DNA of 64,000 nucleotides from Pseudomonas capsici. GTDB taxonomy: Bacteria > Pseudomonadota > Gammaproteobacteria > Pseudomonadales > Pseudomonadaceae. Under the pieces are notes generated by a model. That model had not been told where the DNA came from and ran no database searches. It saw only the letters and a list, made by a program, of their open reading frames with translations. The first letter of the stretch is position 1. Every line of letters begins with the position of its first letter. The stretch is taken from positions 1 through 64,000 of the forward strand of contig NZ_JAFGZD010000010.1 in the NCBI RefSeq assembly GCF_017165765.1, read 5' to 3'. Below are positions 16,616 to 25,039 of the stretch, one piece after another. Both the position numbers and the translations under genes were made by a program.

Positions 16616-17458
16616 ATGCGCGTCTTGTCATCTCTTTTCCTTCTCGCTGTGGTGTCTTTGTCTTCCGTGGCTGCGCTGGCCACGGAAGAAACGCAACTGG
16701 CTGACTCGATCAATCTCTATCGCAGTCAGGCTCAACGCTGTGCGGGGCAGGTTTCCATGGAGCTGCCGCCACTGGTCAGCGATTCGCGTCTGGTATTGCC
16801 TGCCACCGGCTCTGGCGATTTGCAGCAGGCGCTGGCGCGTGCCTCCTATCCGATGGTGACGGTGCAGGCCATCAGCCTGTCCGGGCCGCGAGATGCGCAA
16901 TCTGCCATGAAAGCGGTGCAGGAAAGTTTTTGCCAGGTGGTGCTGGACCCGCAATTCGTCGATATCGGTGTGAGCCGTGAAGGGCGGGAATGGCGCATTG
17001 TCCTGGCCCGCTCGCTGCTGGCTGCGCGGTTGGGAGACTGGCAGTCCGAGGGACAAAAGCTGCTTGAGCTGATCAACACGGCACGTGCCCAGCCACGTCA
17101 GTGTGGCACTCAGTCCTTCAATGCGACCACGCCGCTGACCTGGAACGCTACATTGGCAACGGCGGCCGAAGGGCACACTCGGTCCATGGCCAATAACAGC
17201 TTCTTCGACCACAAGGGCCGTGATGGCAGTACGCCGGGAGATCGGGCCGAGCTGGCCGGTTACATTGCCCAACAGATCGGTGAAAACATTGCCGCTGGCC
17301 AGGACACGACACGCAAGGTGGTCGATGGCTGGCTTGCCAGTCCCGGCCATTGCGCCAATCTGATGAATCCGGGCTTCCGGGAATTGGGCGCAGCCTATGC
17401 CATAGATCCCAAGAGCGATGCGGGGATTTACTGGACGGCCATGTTCGGTTCGCAGTGA
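16616..17458 (+). CDS. Secreted CAP-domain (SCP/PR1-like) protein
   Basis: The start is set at ATG 16616 because a signal peptide (MRVLSSLFLLAVVSLSSVAALA) follows directly and an AGG-rich site lies upstream. The frame is open further back into the SDR gene, but that part is not credible. The 280-residue product has an N-terminal region of ~135 residues of unknown fold, then a CAP domain from about residue 140 with HTRSMANNSFFDHKGRDG and GENIAAGQ, ending in GHCANLMNPGFRELGAAY, the conserved features of bacterial CAP proteins. Bacterial members are exported proteins of mostly unknown role. Confidence 0.82.
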   Translation: MRVLSSLFLLAVVSLSSVAALATEETQLADSINLYRSQAQRCAGQVSMELPPLVSDSRLVLPATGSGDLQQALARASYPMVTVQAISLSGPRDAQSAMKAVQESFCQVVLDPQFVDIGVSREGREWRIVLARSLLAARLGDWQSEGQKLLELINTARAQPRQCGTQSFNATTPLTWNATLATAAEGHTRSMANNSFFDHKGRDGSTPGDRAELAGYIAQQIGENIAAGQDTTRKVVDGWLASPGHCANLMNPGFRELGAAYAIDPKSDAGIYWTAMFGSQ

Positions 17459-17482
17459 ACACAGCCGCCCGTATGGCCTGAA

Positions 17483-17914
17483 TCAGAAACGGAACGCCTG
17501 CCTGCCAATCAATAGCCATTGGCCGTTCTGTTTCTGCCAGATCTGGAAGTTCTCGATTTCGGTCGGCACCACTTTGCCGCTATTCACCGCTTGAGCCGAG
17601 AAGTGATTGCGCACCAGAGCGACATCGCCGGACAGGATGATTTTCTGGTTAAGCATTTTCAGCTCGTTGAAAGCACTTTTTCCGCTTTCGATATCTCCGA
17701 TGAATGCCTGCTTGTCCTGGATATTGCCGCTGGAGTGGCCGTAGGAGAGGTTGTCTGCGGTCAGCGCCTTGAGTTGCCCGATATCCTTGTGCCACATGGC
17801 CTGGGTCAGTTTATCCACGGCAGCCGCCACATCGCTTTCATCCGAGGAGGGTGCGGCGGACACGAATCCGGTAAAGAGACACAGAAAACCCACAAGCAGT
17901 TTGAGCTTTTTCAT
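17483..17914 (-). CDS. Periplasmic SnoaL/DUF4440-like protein
   Basis: The start at ATG 17914 has AGGA about eight bases upstream and opens a clear signal peptide (MKKLKLLVGFLCLFTGFVSA). A longer frame exists upstream but lacks these features. The mature ~120-residue part has an NTF2/SnoaL-like pattern: VDKLTQAMWHKDIGQLKALTADNLSYGHSSG, later IENFQIWQKQNGQWLLIGRQA, typical of DUF4440-type proteins. These form cone-shaped beta-sheet dimers that bind small ligands. No catalytic role can be assigned. It is convergent with the CAP-protein gene with a 24-bp gap. Confidence 0.75.
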   Translation of the reverse strand: MKKLKLLVGFLCLFTGFVSAAPSSDESDVAAAVDKLTQAMWHKDIGQLKALTADNLSYGHSSGNIQDKQAFIGDIESGKSAFNELKMLNQKIILSGDVALVRNHFSAQAVNSGKVVPTEIENFQIWQKQNGQWLLIGRQAFRF

Positions 17915-18206
17915 GAACAGGTCCTTTTTTGTAGTTAGAGTCGGACGGACTGTCGTTTTGCTGAGCTGATCTCCAGTTCTCATCCGTCATCGTACAACTT
18001 AGTCTTTTTTAGAAGGATGGCAAGGATTTGTTGCGCGGATTGCTAATGTGACCTTTATCCTATTAAGTAAACTGGCCAGTACAATTATCTTGACAATCAA
18101 ACTGGGATGAGCTGAAACTTGATGCGTTGTTAAGTAGTGGCATGACTATAGAAATGTAATGATTATATGTGCAGATGTATGCACATGGACAAGGCGAGAG
18201 GTATAT

Positions 18207-18734
18207 ATGAATGTCATTGACTTTAACGACTCTCGCAAGAGAACCGAGCGTGCACTGACTGCAACAACAAAGGCTCCTTTGTTGGAAAAGGTTCTCACTA
18301 TCACTTTACGCACGGATGCCCCGACGTTTCTGGGTGTATGCAGTGACGGTCTTCGCAGTAATACTTCCATTGTGGGTGGCGACTTTTACGGTCAGCAGTT
18401 TCAAGGCGTGGTGTTGCCGGGCGGTTCCGACTTCTTTATCGAAAACTCAGGCGATGTGGCCCGCTTGAATGCGCGCTTTACCCTGCGCACGGACCTGGGG
18501 GAACTGATCAACGTCATCAACGAAGGCGTGCTGATTCTGGATGAAACCGGGCAGCAGGAAATTCAGGACGGCGTATGGCCGGTCACTGCGGGGCATTATG
18601 AATGCACCTGCACTCCGCGATTCCAGGTCGCCATGGGCCCCAATGACTGGCTGGAACACAGTGCGTTTATCGGCAAGGTGGAATATATATATGCCAATGA
18701 AACCTTGTTGAATATTTATCGAATCAAGTACTGA
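18207..18734 (+). CDS. DUF3237-family protein
   Basis: The start is ATG 18207, which has GAGAGG eight to nine bases upstream; the 16 in-frame codons before it are not needed. The 175-residue protein carries GGDFYGQQFQGVVLPGGSDFFI and ARFTLRTDLGELINVINEGVL, the core of DUF3237, a beta-barrel family of unknown activity often found near dehydrogenases and hydrolases. There is no signal peptide. It appears as a single gene with its own terminator. The 292-bp region upstream is AT-rich and should carry its promoter. Confidence 0.75.
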   Translation: MNVIDFNDSRKRTERALTATTKAPLLEKVLTITLRTDAPTFLGVCSDGLRSNTSIVGGDFYGQQFQGVVLPGGSDFFIENSGDVARLNARFTLRTDLGELINVINEGVLILDETGQQEIQDGVWPVTAGHYECTCTPRFQVAMGPNDWLEHSAFIGKVEYIYANETLLNIYRIKY

Positions 18735-18747
18735 AGTGCAGAATTGC

Positions 18748-18773
18748 CGCTCCAGGGCCGGAGCGTTGGTTTT
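18748..18773 (+). terminator. Terminator after the DUF3237 gene
   Basis: CGCTCC and GGAGCG form a stem around AGGGCC, followed by TTGGTTTT. Confidence 0.65.
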
Positions 18774-19039
18774 GTGTCTCCCACAGGGATGTTGATATGA
18801 ATGCGCCTGGCGTAAGTATCGTCCCGTAAAGCGTCTTCCTCCCCATCCCATCCAGTTGTCGCACCTTTCCTCGCAGCATCAATTGATTAGCAAGCCTGAC
18901 ACAGAGTGGTTACAATCGCCGCCCTAGATGGCTCTTAGCCATCTTTTGCGTGTCGCGGACAGGCGATAGCCTGTGGCATGCCTCCACTTTCTCAAGGTCA
19001 GATGGCGCTTTTCGGCTACATCTCAAGGATGTTCGTTAA
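18774..19039 (+). other. Structured leader region upstream of the lipoprotein pair
   Basis: Two hairpins lie here: GATGGCT-CTT-AGCCATC followed by TTTT at 18927-18947, and ACAGGC-GATA-GCCTGT at 18959-18974. A TACAAT box at 18911-18916 could be a -10 element about ten bases before the first hairpin. The first hairpin looks like a small terminator, so a short leader RNA or attenuator is possible. No gene is seen. Confidence 0.4.
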
Positions 19040-19648
19040 ATGAATAAGTTGCAGTGCGCCGTGATCGGCTTCGTGGGGCTGATGTTGACGGGGTGTGTCT
19101 CCTTTACACCTGCCGGCCCGATTGCCCCTCCTGTCGAAGTGGCTGAGCACACTTTGCCTGTCGGGGCCTCGGTCAAGGATGTAGAGGTTTCGGATGAAAG
19201 TATCAAAGCCGATGTACGTCGTAATATCAGCGTTCAGTTGACCAGTCAGATCAACACATACATCGAGCGAGGCGAGTTCTTCCAGAAAATGATCGTCTTT
19301 CCGGCCAAGGTCGGCGAGAAAGATGTCGAGCTGACATTCAACTTCACCTCTCTCAAGGGTAAGCGTACGCCTCATCCAGGCTATTTTCCCGGTGCCTTGC
19401 TGACGTTGACGGTCTGGATCTGGGTCAACGGCCCTATCTATGTCGATAAATATGATCTTGCCGGTGAACTGAGCATCAAGGATCGCACAGGCAAGCAACT
19501 GGCCTCCTCACGGCAGGTGGTCAAGCGCGATCAAAACACAGGGCTTTGGGATAACGATTACTACAACATGGCCTTGGGTTCCCATCAGTTGACCGAGTTG
19601 GTCAACATCCTGCTCAAAGATGCCACTCAACAACTTCCAAAAGAATAA
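19040..19648 (+). CDS. Outer-membrane-type lipoprotein, unknown function
   Basis: The 202-residue protein has a lipoprotein signal with lipobox LTGC near residue 19 (VGLMLTGCVSF), so it should be lipidated and exported. The mature part has several beta-rich stretches and a hydrophobic patch GALLTLTVWIWVNGP around residue 125. Its sequence logic parallels the next gene, which also has a lipobox and a mid-protein hydrophobic patch, so the two may be distant paralogues acting together. It is preceded by a hairpin-rich leader. No family is recognised. Confidence 0.75.
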   Translation: MNKLQCAVIGFVGLMLTGCVSFTPAGPIAPPVEVAEHTLPVGASVKDVEVSDESIKADVRRNISVQLTSQINTYIERGEFFQKMIVFPAKVGEKDVELTFNFTSLKGKRTPHPGYFPGALLTLTVWIWVNGPIYVDKYDLAGELSIKDRTGKQLASSRQVVKRDQNTGLWDNDYYNMALGSHQLTELVNILLKDATQQLPKE

Positions 19649-19658
19649 GGATATTTTC

Positions 19659-20237
19659 GTGAACAAGTTTCTTGCGTTGCTGGCCATTGTTTTTTCCCTC
19701 AGCCTGCAAGGCTGCATGACGTATTCCCATCACGAGTTGGCGCCTGTAGGGCAATGGCCACTTGCTTCGGCCAAGCAGGATAAACCTGCCGTCTACCTCA
19801 AAGTGCTTGCCGAGTATGCGCATAACGACAATGCGATGAACACGAATACCAATATCGCAGGCCTGGAAAAGCTGTTGCTTCAGGAGTTCAAGGACAGCCA
19901 GCGTTTTTCCGGGATTACAACCGAGCAGCAATCATCCGATTTGTATGTCACCGCGACGCTGCGCAATCATGAAGAAGGCAATCTGGCAGGCGCTTTTCTG
20001 ACAGGTTTCACCCTTTTCCTGATCCCCAACACGTTTGATAACACCTTGTCGCTTGAGCTGACCTTCCGTGACAAGGACGGCAAGAAGCTGGGCCAGGTAC
20101 GTAAGCAAGAGAAGCTGACGACCTGGCTGCAGTTGTTCCTGATCTTTGCGGTTCCCTTCAATGAGTCCACGGACACTCTGGTCAAGCAACTGGCACGTAG
20201 CGCTCTTGAAGAAGCTGCTGGCAAGGGGCTGATCTGA
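19659..20237 (+). CDS. Second lipoprotein of the pair, unknown function
   Basis: The start is GTG 19659, with AAGG eight bases upstream. The in-frame ATG at 19620 lies inside the previous gene and lacks a signal. The 192-residue product begins MNKFLALLAIVFSLSLQGC with a lipobox LQGC. The mature part includes AGAFLTGFTLFLIPNTFDNTLSLELTF and a second patch TWLQLFLIFAVPF, giving a membrane-facing character. It starts 10 bp after the upstream lipoprotein stop, so the two form an operon, closed by a strong terminator. Confidence 0.75.
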   Translation: MNKFLALLAIVFSLSLQGCMTYSHHELAPVGQWPLASAKQDKPAVYLKVLAEYAHNDNAMNTNTNIAGLEKLLLQEFKDSQRFSGITTEQQSSDLYVTATLRNHEEGNLAGAFLTGFTLFLIPNTFDNTLSLELTFRDKDGKKLGQVRKQEKLTTWLQLFLIFAVPFNESTDTLVKQLARSALEEAAGKGLI

Positions 20238-20242
20238 TCGAT

Positions 20243-20275
20243 GCCGTGCCGAAGCAGTTTCGGCACGGCAACTTT
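20243..20275. terminator. Terminator between convergent genes
   Basis: An 11-bp stem GCCGTGCCGAA / TTCGGCACGGC with a 5-base loop at 20243-20269, followed on the plus strand by AACTTTT. It separates the lipoprotein operon from the convergent hydrolase gene. Confidence 0.8.
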
Positions 20276-21219
20276 TACCCCGCCTGTTTCTGCCTGTTCT
20301 CTTCTTTCTTCGCCTGTTCCGGCGAGATCGTAGCCTTTAACAAGGTCTGGATGGCCTGGCTGTAAGCCTGTCTGCCCAGGCGCATGCTGTTGTTATGAGT
20401 GCCGCCTGGTACCAGCAACAGATTCTTCGGCTCCTGTGCCGCCTCGAACAACTCCTCGCTGAAACGTGCCGGTACATAGCGGTCGTCGGTGCCATGTACG
20501 ATCAGCACCGGCATGTGAATGTCTGCGATCTTGTCCAGCGAATCGAATTTCTGGGAAAGCAGCCAGCGTACCGGCAACGATGTATTGGCGATGGCTGCCG
20601 CCAGGTCTGCCAGGTTGGTAAAGGTGGATTCGATGATCAATCCGCGAGCCTGGGTCGGGGCTTCGTCTTTCCTGGCCTCGCGTCCCAGCTCGGCGGCCAG
20701 GTCCACTGCCACGGCACCGCCCAGCGAGTGGCCGTAGATCAGTCGGCGTTGCGGGTCTGGTTGCAGTTGCTTGAGCCGATCCCAGGCGATCCGTGCGTCT
20801 TCATAGACGGTGTCTTCGGACGGCAGTTGGCCCATGCTCTGACCAAAGCCCCGGTAGTCGATGGCCAGAATCGAGAAGCCCAGGCCCCGCAGTTGTTCGA
20901 TGCGGAACAACTGGCCGGTGAGATTCCAGCGTGAGCCGTGCAGGTACAGAATCGCCGGAGCATCCTTGCGCGTCGCAGGCCACCACCAGGCATGGATGTT
21001 CTGCGAGGTGCCAAAGGCCGGCGTATTGAGTTCCAGTTCCTGTACGTCGGCGGGCAGGCCACTGTACCAGCTGGCATTGCCGGGCTCGATGCGAAACACC
21101 AGTTCGCGCTCCTTGTGCTCCAGGACCGCACAGCCTACGGGCAAGCCGATGACCAAAGCTGCCATGCACGCCCAGGTAAAACGGCGAGCCTTGAGACGGG
21201 CAAGAGAAAATATCGGCAT
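20275..21219 (-). CDS. Lipoprotein-like alpha/beta hydrolase
   Basis: The start is taken at ATG 21219 (MPIFSLARLKARRFTW), 314 residues, because a hydrophobic signal with LPVGC follows; the frame continues 20 codons upstream to a TTG. The hydrolase fold shows the oxyanion region YLHGSRWN, the nucleophile elbow GHSLGG, an acid in VHGTDDRYVP and the final His in GGTHNN. This resembles YfhR/FrsA-type serine hydrolases attached to the membrane. The Cys in LPVGC may be lipidated. The substrate, probably an ester or peptide, is unknown. Confidence 0.8.
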   Translation of the reverse strand: MPIFSLARLKARRFTWACMAALVIGLPVGCAVLEHKERELVFRIEPGNASWYSGLPADVQELELNTPAFGTSQNIHAWWWPATRKDAPAILYLHGSRWNLTGQLFRIEQLRGLGFSILAIDYRGFGQSMGQLPSEDTVYEDARIAWDRLKQLQPDPQRRLIYGHSLGGAVAVDLAAELGREARKDEAPTQARGLIIESTFTNLADLAAAIANTSLPVRWLLSQKFDSLDKIADIHMPVLIVHGTDDRYVPARFSEELFEAAQEPKNLLLVPGGTHNNSMRLGRQAYSQAIQTLLKATISPEQAKKEENRQKQAG

Positions 21220-21455
21220 GAGGGGCAATGTCCGATCAACAAAAATGAAATAAATGCCGATTCCGCTGCGCTCTTGCAAGGCGGCGCGGGGGAAATCGGT
21301 TACAGAATATTGCGTCGGCCGCAGAACCGATCGTCTTTATAGTGGCGTCAGGCAAGGGTTTATGTCTTGATTCTGTCATACGGCAGTGCGGAATCTGTCG
21401 GGTCGCATATAGTCCTATCGCTTGTCATTCACATTCCCCAAGAGGTTACCGCTCA

Positions 21456-21938
21456 ATGTTCCATCACCGTCCCATGGAAGAGAAAGACATCCCTATCGTG
21501 TGTGAGCTGCCTCAGAATGCCGACGAGTTGTTTTACATGTTTCCCCGGGCGGTCTATCCCTTGACAGCGCCTCAGCTCAAGGAGGCCATGGAGAATCGTT
21601 TTGACTCGACCGTCATTGAAATGAATGGCGAGGTGGTCGGTTTTGCCAATTTTTCCCGTTCGGACTTTCGTGGCCGCTGTTCGCTGGGCAATGTGATCAT
21701 TGCGCCAAAGGCCCGCTCCAAGGGGGTAGGGCGCTATATGATCAGTTGCATGATGAATATCGCTTTCGACAAGCACGAAGCCACCGAACTGACGGCTTCA
21801 TGCTTCAATCACAATGTTCCGGGCCTGCTGTTTTATCCGCGCATGGGTTTTCGACCCTTTGCCATTGAAGAGCGTCGAGACAAGCATGGGGCTCGTGTTG
21901 CCCTGATTCACCTGCGTTTGCCCAGAACGCCGGATTGA
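21456..21938 (+). CDS. GNAT-family N-acetyltransferase
   Basis: The start ATG 21456 (MFHHRPMEEKDIPIV) has AGAGG about ten bases upstream and matches the usual GNAT length (160 residues). Open codons further upstream look non-coding. The signature VIIAPKARSKGVGRYM (R/K-x-x-G-V-G) binds acetyl-CoA, followed by the helix ISCMMNIAF and the late strand LLFYPRMGFRPF. The substrate is unknown. It is a single gene with no operon partner. Confidence 0.82.
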   Translation: MFHHRPMEEKDIPIVCELPQNADELFYMFPRAVYPLTAPQLKEAMENRFDSTVIEMNGEVVGFANFSRSDFRGRCSLGNVIIAPKARSKGVGRYMISCMMNIAFDKHEATELTASCFNHNVPGLLFYPRMGFRPFAIEERRDKHGARVALIHLRLPRTPD

Positions 21939-22322
21939 TAGACCGTTCTGAGGATGTGCGGGCTCTTCAATGGCATGTAGAACCTGCACATACCGTTGTT
22001 TTTCGTCGCTTCATGAACCGTTTGTCAGTCTTTTCAGCAGATAAATAAGGTGTTTTTCTGACATGCCTGAGCATAAAAACGCCAATATGCTCTAGTGAAA
22101 CGTTTTTTCTGCCAATTATCCTGAATAATTCCAGCGAGCTGCTATATTGGTGTGCAGGCGAGATATTTGCCTGGCGGTAAGGAGAAGCGTATAAACAGGT
22201 TTATATGCAGAAATCATGAAGTGTTAGTTGGCGGGCAATGGAATGTCTTGCTTGGGCGGGCAACTAAAAAAGCATTGGCAAACTGCTGAAACCTGCAGCG
22301 CTTTATAATAAGGAGATGGCAA
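21939..22322. other. Upstream region of the DUF1652 gene
   Basis: This 384-bp gap is AT-rich. It holds a perfect palindrome TATAAAC-AG-GTTTATA at 22190-22205 and a stem CAGGC...GCCTG just before it. A good AAGGAG site at 22179-22184 is followed by no normal start codon. No gene is supported. Confidence 0.45.
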
Positions 22323-22604
22323 ATGATCGCTTGTGGACTGTCGACACTGGAATTGCGAAATATCATTGAAGTTGCTTTTTTACCATTGAGTTGCACCTGT
22401 ACGGTGGTACCGGGCCTTTCGCCCTCAAGGACTACCCTGTCGGTGCAGATCACTGACCCATCCACCGGACGTGTAGAGCTTTCAGTGACTGGAATTTCAC
22501 TGGAAAGGCTCAAGACCAGCCGTGATATTTCCGATCTGGTAGCTGAGCTGCGCGATGAGCACACTCACCACGCACAGCTTCAACCTCACTATCACATAGC
22601 CTGA
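22323..22604 (+). CDS. DUF1652-family protein
   Basis: The 93-residue protein begins MIACGLSTLELRNIIEVAFLPLSCTC and contains SVQITDPSTGRVELSVTGISLERL and ISDLVAELRDE, the full DUF1652 pattern. This is a small Pseudomonas-centred family with many paralogues and no known function. A strong AAGGAGATGGCAA site precedes the ATG. A terminator follows. It is probably cytoplasmic. Regulation is unknown, but a perfect 16-bp palindrome lies about 120 bp upstream. Confidence 0.85.
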   Translation: MIACGLSTLELRNIIEVAFLPLSCTCTVVPGLSPSRTTLSVQITDPSTGRVELSVTGISLERLKTSRDISDLVAELRDEHTHHAQLQPHYHIA

Positions 22605-22640
22605 TTCGCCTCAGGCCTACCCTCAGACGCGCTATTTACA

Positions 22641-22676
22641 ACGCCCCGGCCATAGTGGTCGGGGCGTTTTCGTTTG
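22641..22676 (+). terminator. Terminator after the DUF1652 gene
   Basis: AACGCCCCG...CC / GG...CGGGGCGTT forms a long stem, followed by TTTCGTTT. Confidence 0.8.
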
Positions 22677-23242
22677 TGCGAATCCTGATTATTTCCGTGA
22701 TCTCGCGTGCAGGTATGCACGGGTTGTCAATTTGCTGGCGTTGGTCTTTTGCGGGTTTTTTGCCATGCGATGGAAAAATAAAACCGTATGAATCGTCGAG
22801 AAAGCGGTCTCGATCAATGGCGAAGGCGAGTGTCAAAAAAATATTTTCATTAATATCATGTGCTTAGGTTTTGCTTGTTTGATTTCAAGGTGATTTTCAG
22901 GGTTATTTGACACCTTGCCGGTTCTTTGCAAATATCCATTCAGCCCTTTCTCTTCTGTCTGGTTCCGACTGGATATGTCTCAGGCTTCTTGAATATTCAA
23001 TTCCTGTCCATTTAAACGGGCTGGCGGTAGCTTTATGTTCGGTTTTATTGAATATGAAATTATTTATGCTGAGCCAAGGGTTTTTGAATCTCGCCTTGCT
23101 ATAAACGCCGTGCTGCGCGACTCATAAATAAAATAACGAGCTTTCTCTGCTCAGGGCTTTGTTCTTGGGCGATGTGCCCTGCGTATAACTTCCAGAACTC
23201 CTGGACTGCACCAACGTATTTATATGACGATGGAGCCTCATC
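22677..23242. other. AT-rich gap upstream of the flavoprotein gene
   Basis: No protein, RNA gene or terminator is convincing in these 566 bases. The low GC resembles regulatory regions of silenced or acquired genes. Confidence 0.4.
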
Positions 23243-24679
23243 ATGTTTGAAGAACATTTGGAAACAACATGTGGATGTGTTGTAGGAGGCGCCGGGCTCG
23301 CGGGCATGGGCTTTTTATTCAACGCGTTGAAAAGCGGTACGTTGGCCGATATTGCACGCGATGGCCTTATCGTGGTCGATGCCAGCGACAATCCCGGAAC
23401 GGGGGTGTTGGGGCAGTACCGCATCACGGCCAACTCGGTTGGGGATGTCTTCATTGATTGCCTGCGCGACCCCGCGTTGAGCGAGGTCTTCGAACCTCTG
23501 GAATATTCACCTGCCTACTGGCGCATCAGGGGTCAGGCCCAGAGTGCTCCGCAGTTGTCGGATGTTGGGGAGTTGATGGCCGAGGCGTCCAGGCTGCTGT
23601 TGAACCATATCGTTCGCCATCATGGGGTGAAGATCTGGCGCTGTACGACCATTACCGAGGTTATCTGTGATGAGGATGGGTACTGCCTGAAGGTGGAAAC
23701 CGAAGGCTGCATGCGCCTGATTCATACCCGGACCCTGGTTCTCAACCTGGGAGGGCGTCAGGATGCACAGCATCTGGTCCGGGGGCTGGCGCAGGAGGGG
23801 CTGGTATTGCCGGCTTCCACGAATATCCAGAGTTCTGACCAGTTGTTGCGCATGAATGCCATTCAATTGCGTGAAGTCTTCGCGCCAGCGTTGGCCAGTG
23901 GCAGGCGAATCACGGTGGTCGGGGGTTCCCACAGTGCCTTTTCGGTTCTGGAGAACCTGGCCGATGCTCTGGAGTTCGCCGGGCTGCAGGAAGTGACCCT
24001 GATCCACCGCACGCGCATCCGCCTGTTCTATGAAAGTGCCGAGCAGGCTTTGGCAGCCGGTTATGAGTTTGATCCGCAATCCGATATCTGTCCGGTATCG
24101 GGCCGTATCAACCGTTCCGGCGGCTTGCGCTACAGGGCGCTGGATATCGGCTGCGAAGCGCTCAGGAACGGGCGGATCGGCAAGACGGGCGTTCGCGTGC
24201 AATTGCTGCAGACCCACGGCGGGCCACCCGGACACTATGAAAAGGCGGAGCAGGCGTTGGCCGAGTCCGGCGTGGTGGTGCAATGCACGGGTTATCAGCC
24301 ACGCTTGCCATCCCTGACTTGGCTGGACGGTCGTGCCATACGCCTGTCCGAAACCAAGGGCGGGCTGGATTCCGACGCATCGGGCTGTCCGCTGGATCAG
24401 TTCGGTCGCCGCCTGAAGGGGCTGCATCTGTTCGGTATAGGTGCGGGGCTGAAGGCTGATCCGCTATTGGGTAGCGAGCCTTCTTTCGATGGTCGCATAT
24501 ATGGCGTCTGGCAGTTTCATCATGATGCCAGCCGGGCGGTGATCGATGCCGTTCTGGCCAGGTTGCAGGACAAGACCTTGTCCCTCGAACCTTCCCGTCA
24601 AAACCAAGTGTTGCCATTGGAAGAGCGCGCTCCCGTGTGGGCGCCCCAGACGTCGCTTGTCCTGAACTTTCAGGGCTGA
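23243..24679 (+). CDS. FAD/NAD(P)-binding oxidoreductase of unknown substrate
   Basis: The start has GGAG about eight bases upstream. The 478-residue protein has an N-terminal dinucleotide motif VVGGAGLAGMG (residues 13-23). A second Rossmann motif, VVGGSHSAFSVLENLAD, lies near residue 225, and VVVQCTGYQPRLP near residue 345 marks the end of an FAD-NAD(P) fold as in flavin monooxygenases of the ornithine/lysine hydroxylase type. A late LFGIGAG repeats the FAD-binding ATG/GIG element. The substrate is not evident and no biosynthetic neighbours are present. The AT-rich 566-bp upstream region is unusual for a housekeeping gene and hints at acquisition or special control. Confidence 0.75.
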   Translation: MFEEHLETTCGCVVGGAGLAGMGFLFNALKSGTLADIARDGLIVVDASDNPGTGVLGQYRITANSVGDVFIDCLRDPALSEVFEPLEYSPAYWRIRGQAQSAPQLSDVGELMAEASRLLLNHIVRHHGVKIWRCTTITEVICDEDGYCLKVETEGCMRLIHTRTLVLNLGGRQDAQHLVRGLAQEGLVLPASTNIQSSDQLLRMNAIQLREVFAPALASGRRITVVGGSHSAFSVLENLADALEFAGLQEVTLIHRTRIRLFYESAEQALAAGYEFDPQSDICPVSGRINRSGGLRYRALDIGCEALRNGRIGKTGVRVQLLQTHGGPPGHYEKAEQALAESGVVVQCTGYQPRLPSLTWLDGRAIRLSETKGGLDSDASGCPLDQFGRRLKGLHLFGIGAGLKADPLLGSEPSFDGRIYGVWQFHHDASRAVIDAVLARLQDKTLSLEPSRQNQVLPLEERAPVWAPQTSLVLNFQG

Positions 24680-24741
24680 GTCGTGCCTCCTGTCTAGCTG
24701 CTAGGCTCATGATTCAAGCAGTTCTACAGGAGATGTTTCCC

Positions 24742-24978
24742 ATGCCAGTCAAACATGATCTATTCGCGGATTTGCAACTGACCCGGGAGGAGGTCGTCCA
24801 GCGCAGCAAGGGCGATGCGAAGTTGCAGCAATTGCTTGCGGACTACGACGATACAGACACCCGGGTGATCAATGCCGAAAAGGGACTGGCGGGCGGGATT
24901 GCCGACGATGATCTCAAGAAACTCAAGGAGAGACGTCTGTTGGTCAAAGACAGAATCGTGCAGTGTCTTCTCAAGTGA
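24742..24978 (+). CDS. YdcH/DUF465-like small protein
   Basis: The start ATG 24742 has AGGAG about ten bases upstream; the longer frame overlapping the flavoprotein gene is not credible. The 78-residue protein (MPVKHDLFADLQLTREEV...) is a charged helical hairpin with the central YDDTDTRVINAEKG and DDDLKKLKERRLLVKDRI, matching the DUF465/YdcH family of small coiled proteins. Function is unknown. It lies 62 bp after the flavoprotein gene and is followed by a terminator. Confidence 0.82.
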   Translation: MPVKHDLFADLQLTREEVVQRSKGDAKLQQLLADYDDTDTRVINAEKGLAGGIADDDLKKLKERRLLVKDRIVQCLLK

Positions 24979-25000
24979 GAGCGATCAGACCATGACAGTT

Positions 25001-25032
25001 GCAAACGGCCCGGCCTCTGCCGGGCTGTTTGC
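25001..25032. terminator. Hairpin between convergent genes
   Basis: GCAAACgGCCCGGC / GCCGGGCtGTTTGC is a 14-bp stem around CTCT in the gap between the YdcH-like gene and the DUF3618 gene. It can serve both strands. Confidence 0.7.
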
Positions 25033-25039
25033 CTGAGAC

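Noticed and set aside
22179..22290. Possible small gene after the AAGGAG at 22179
   Set aside because: The only codon at proper distance is ATA; a GTG upstream gives a 45-codon frame without a ribosome site. The product has no recognisable feature.
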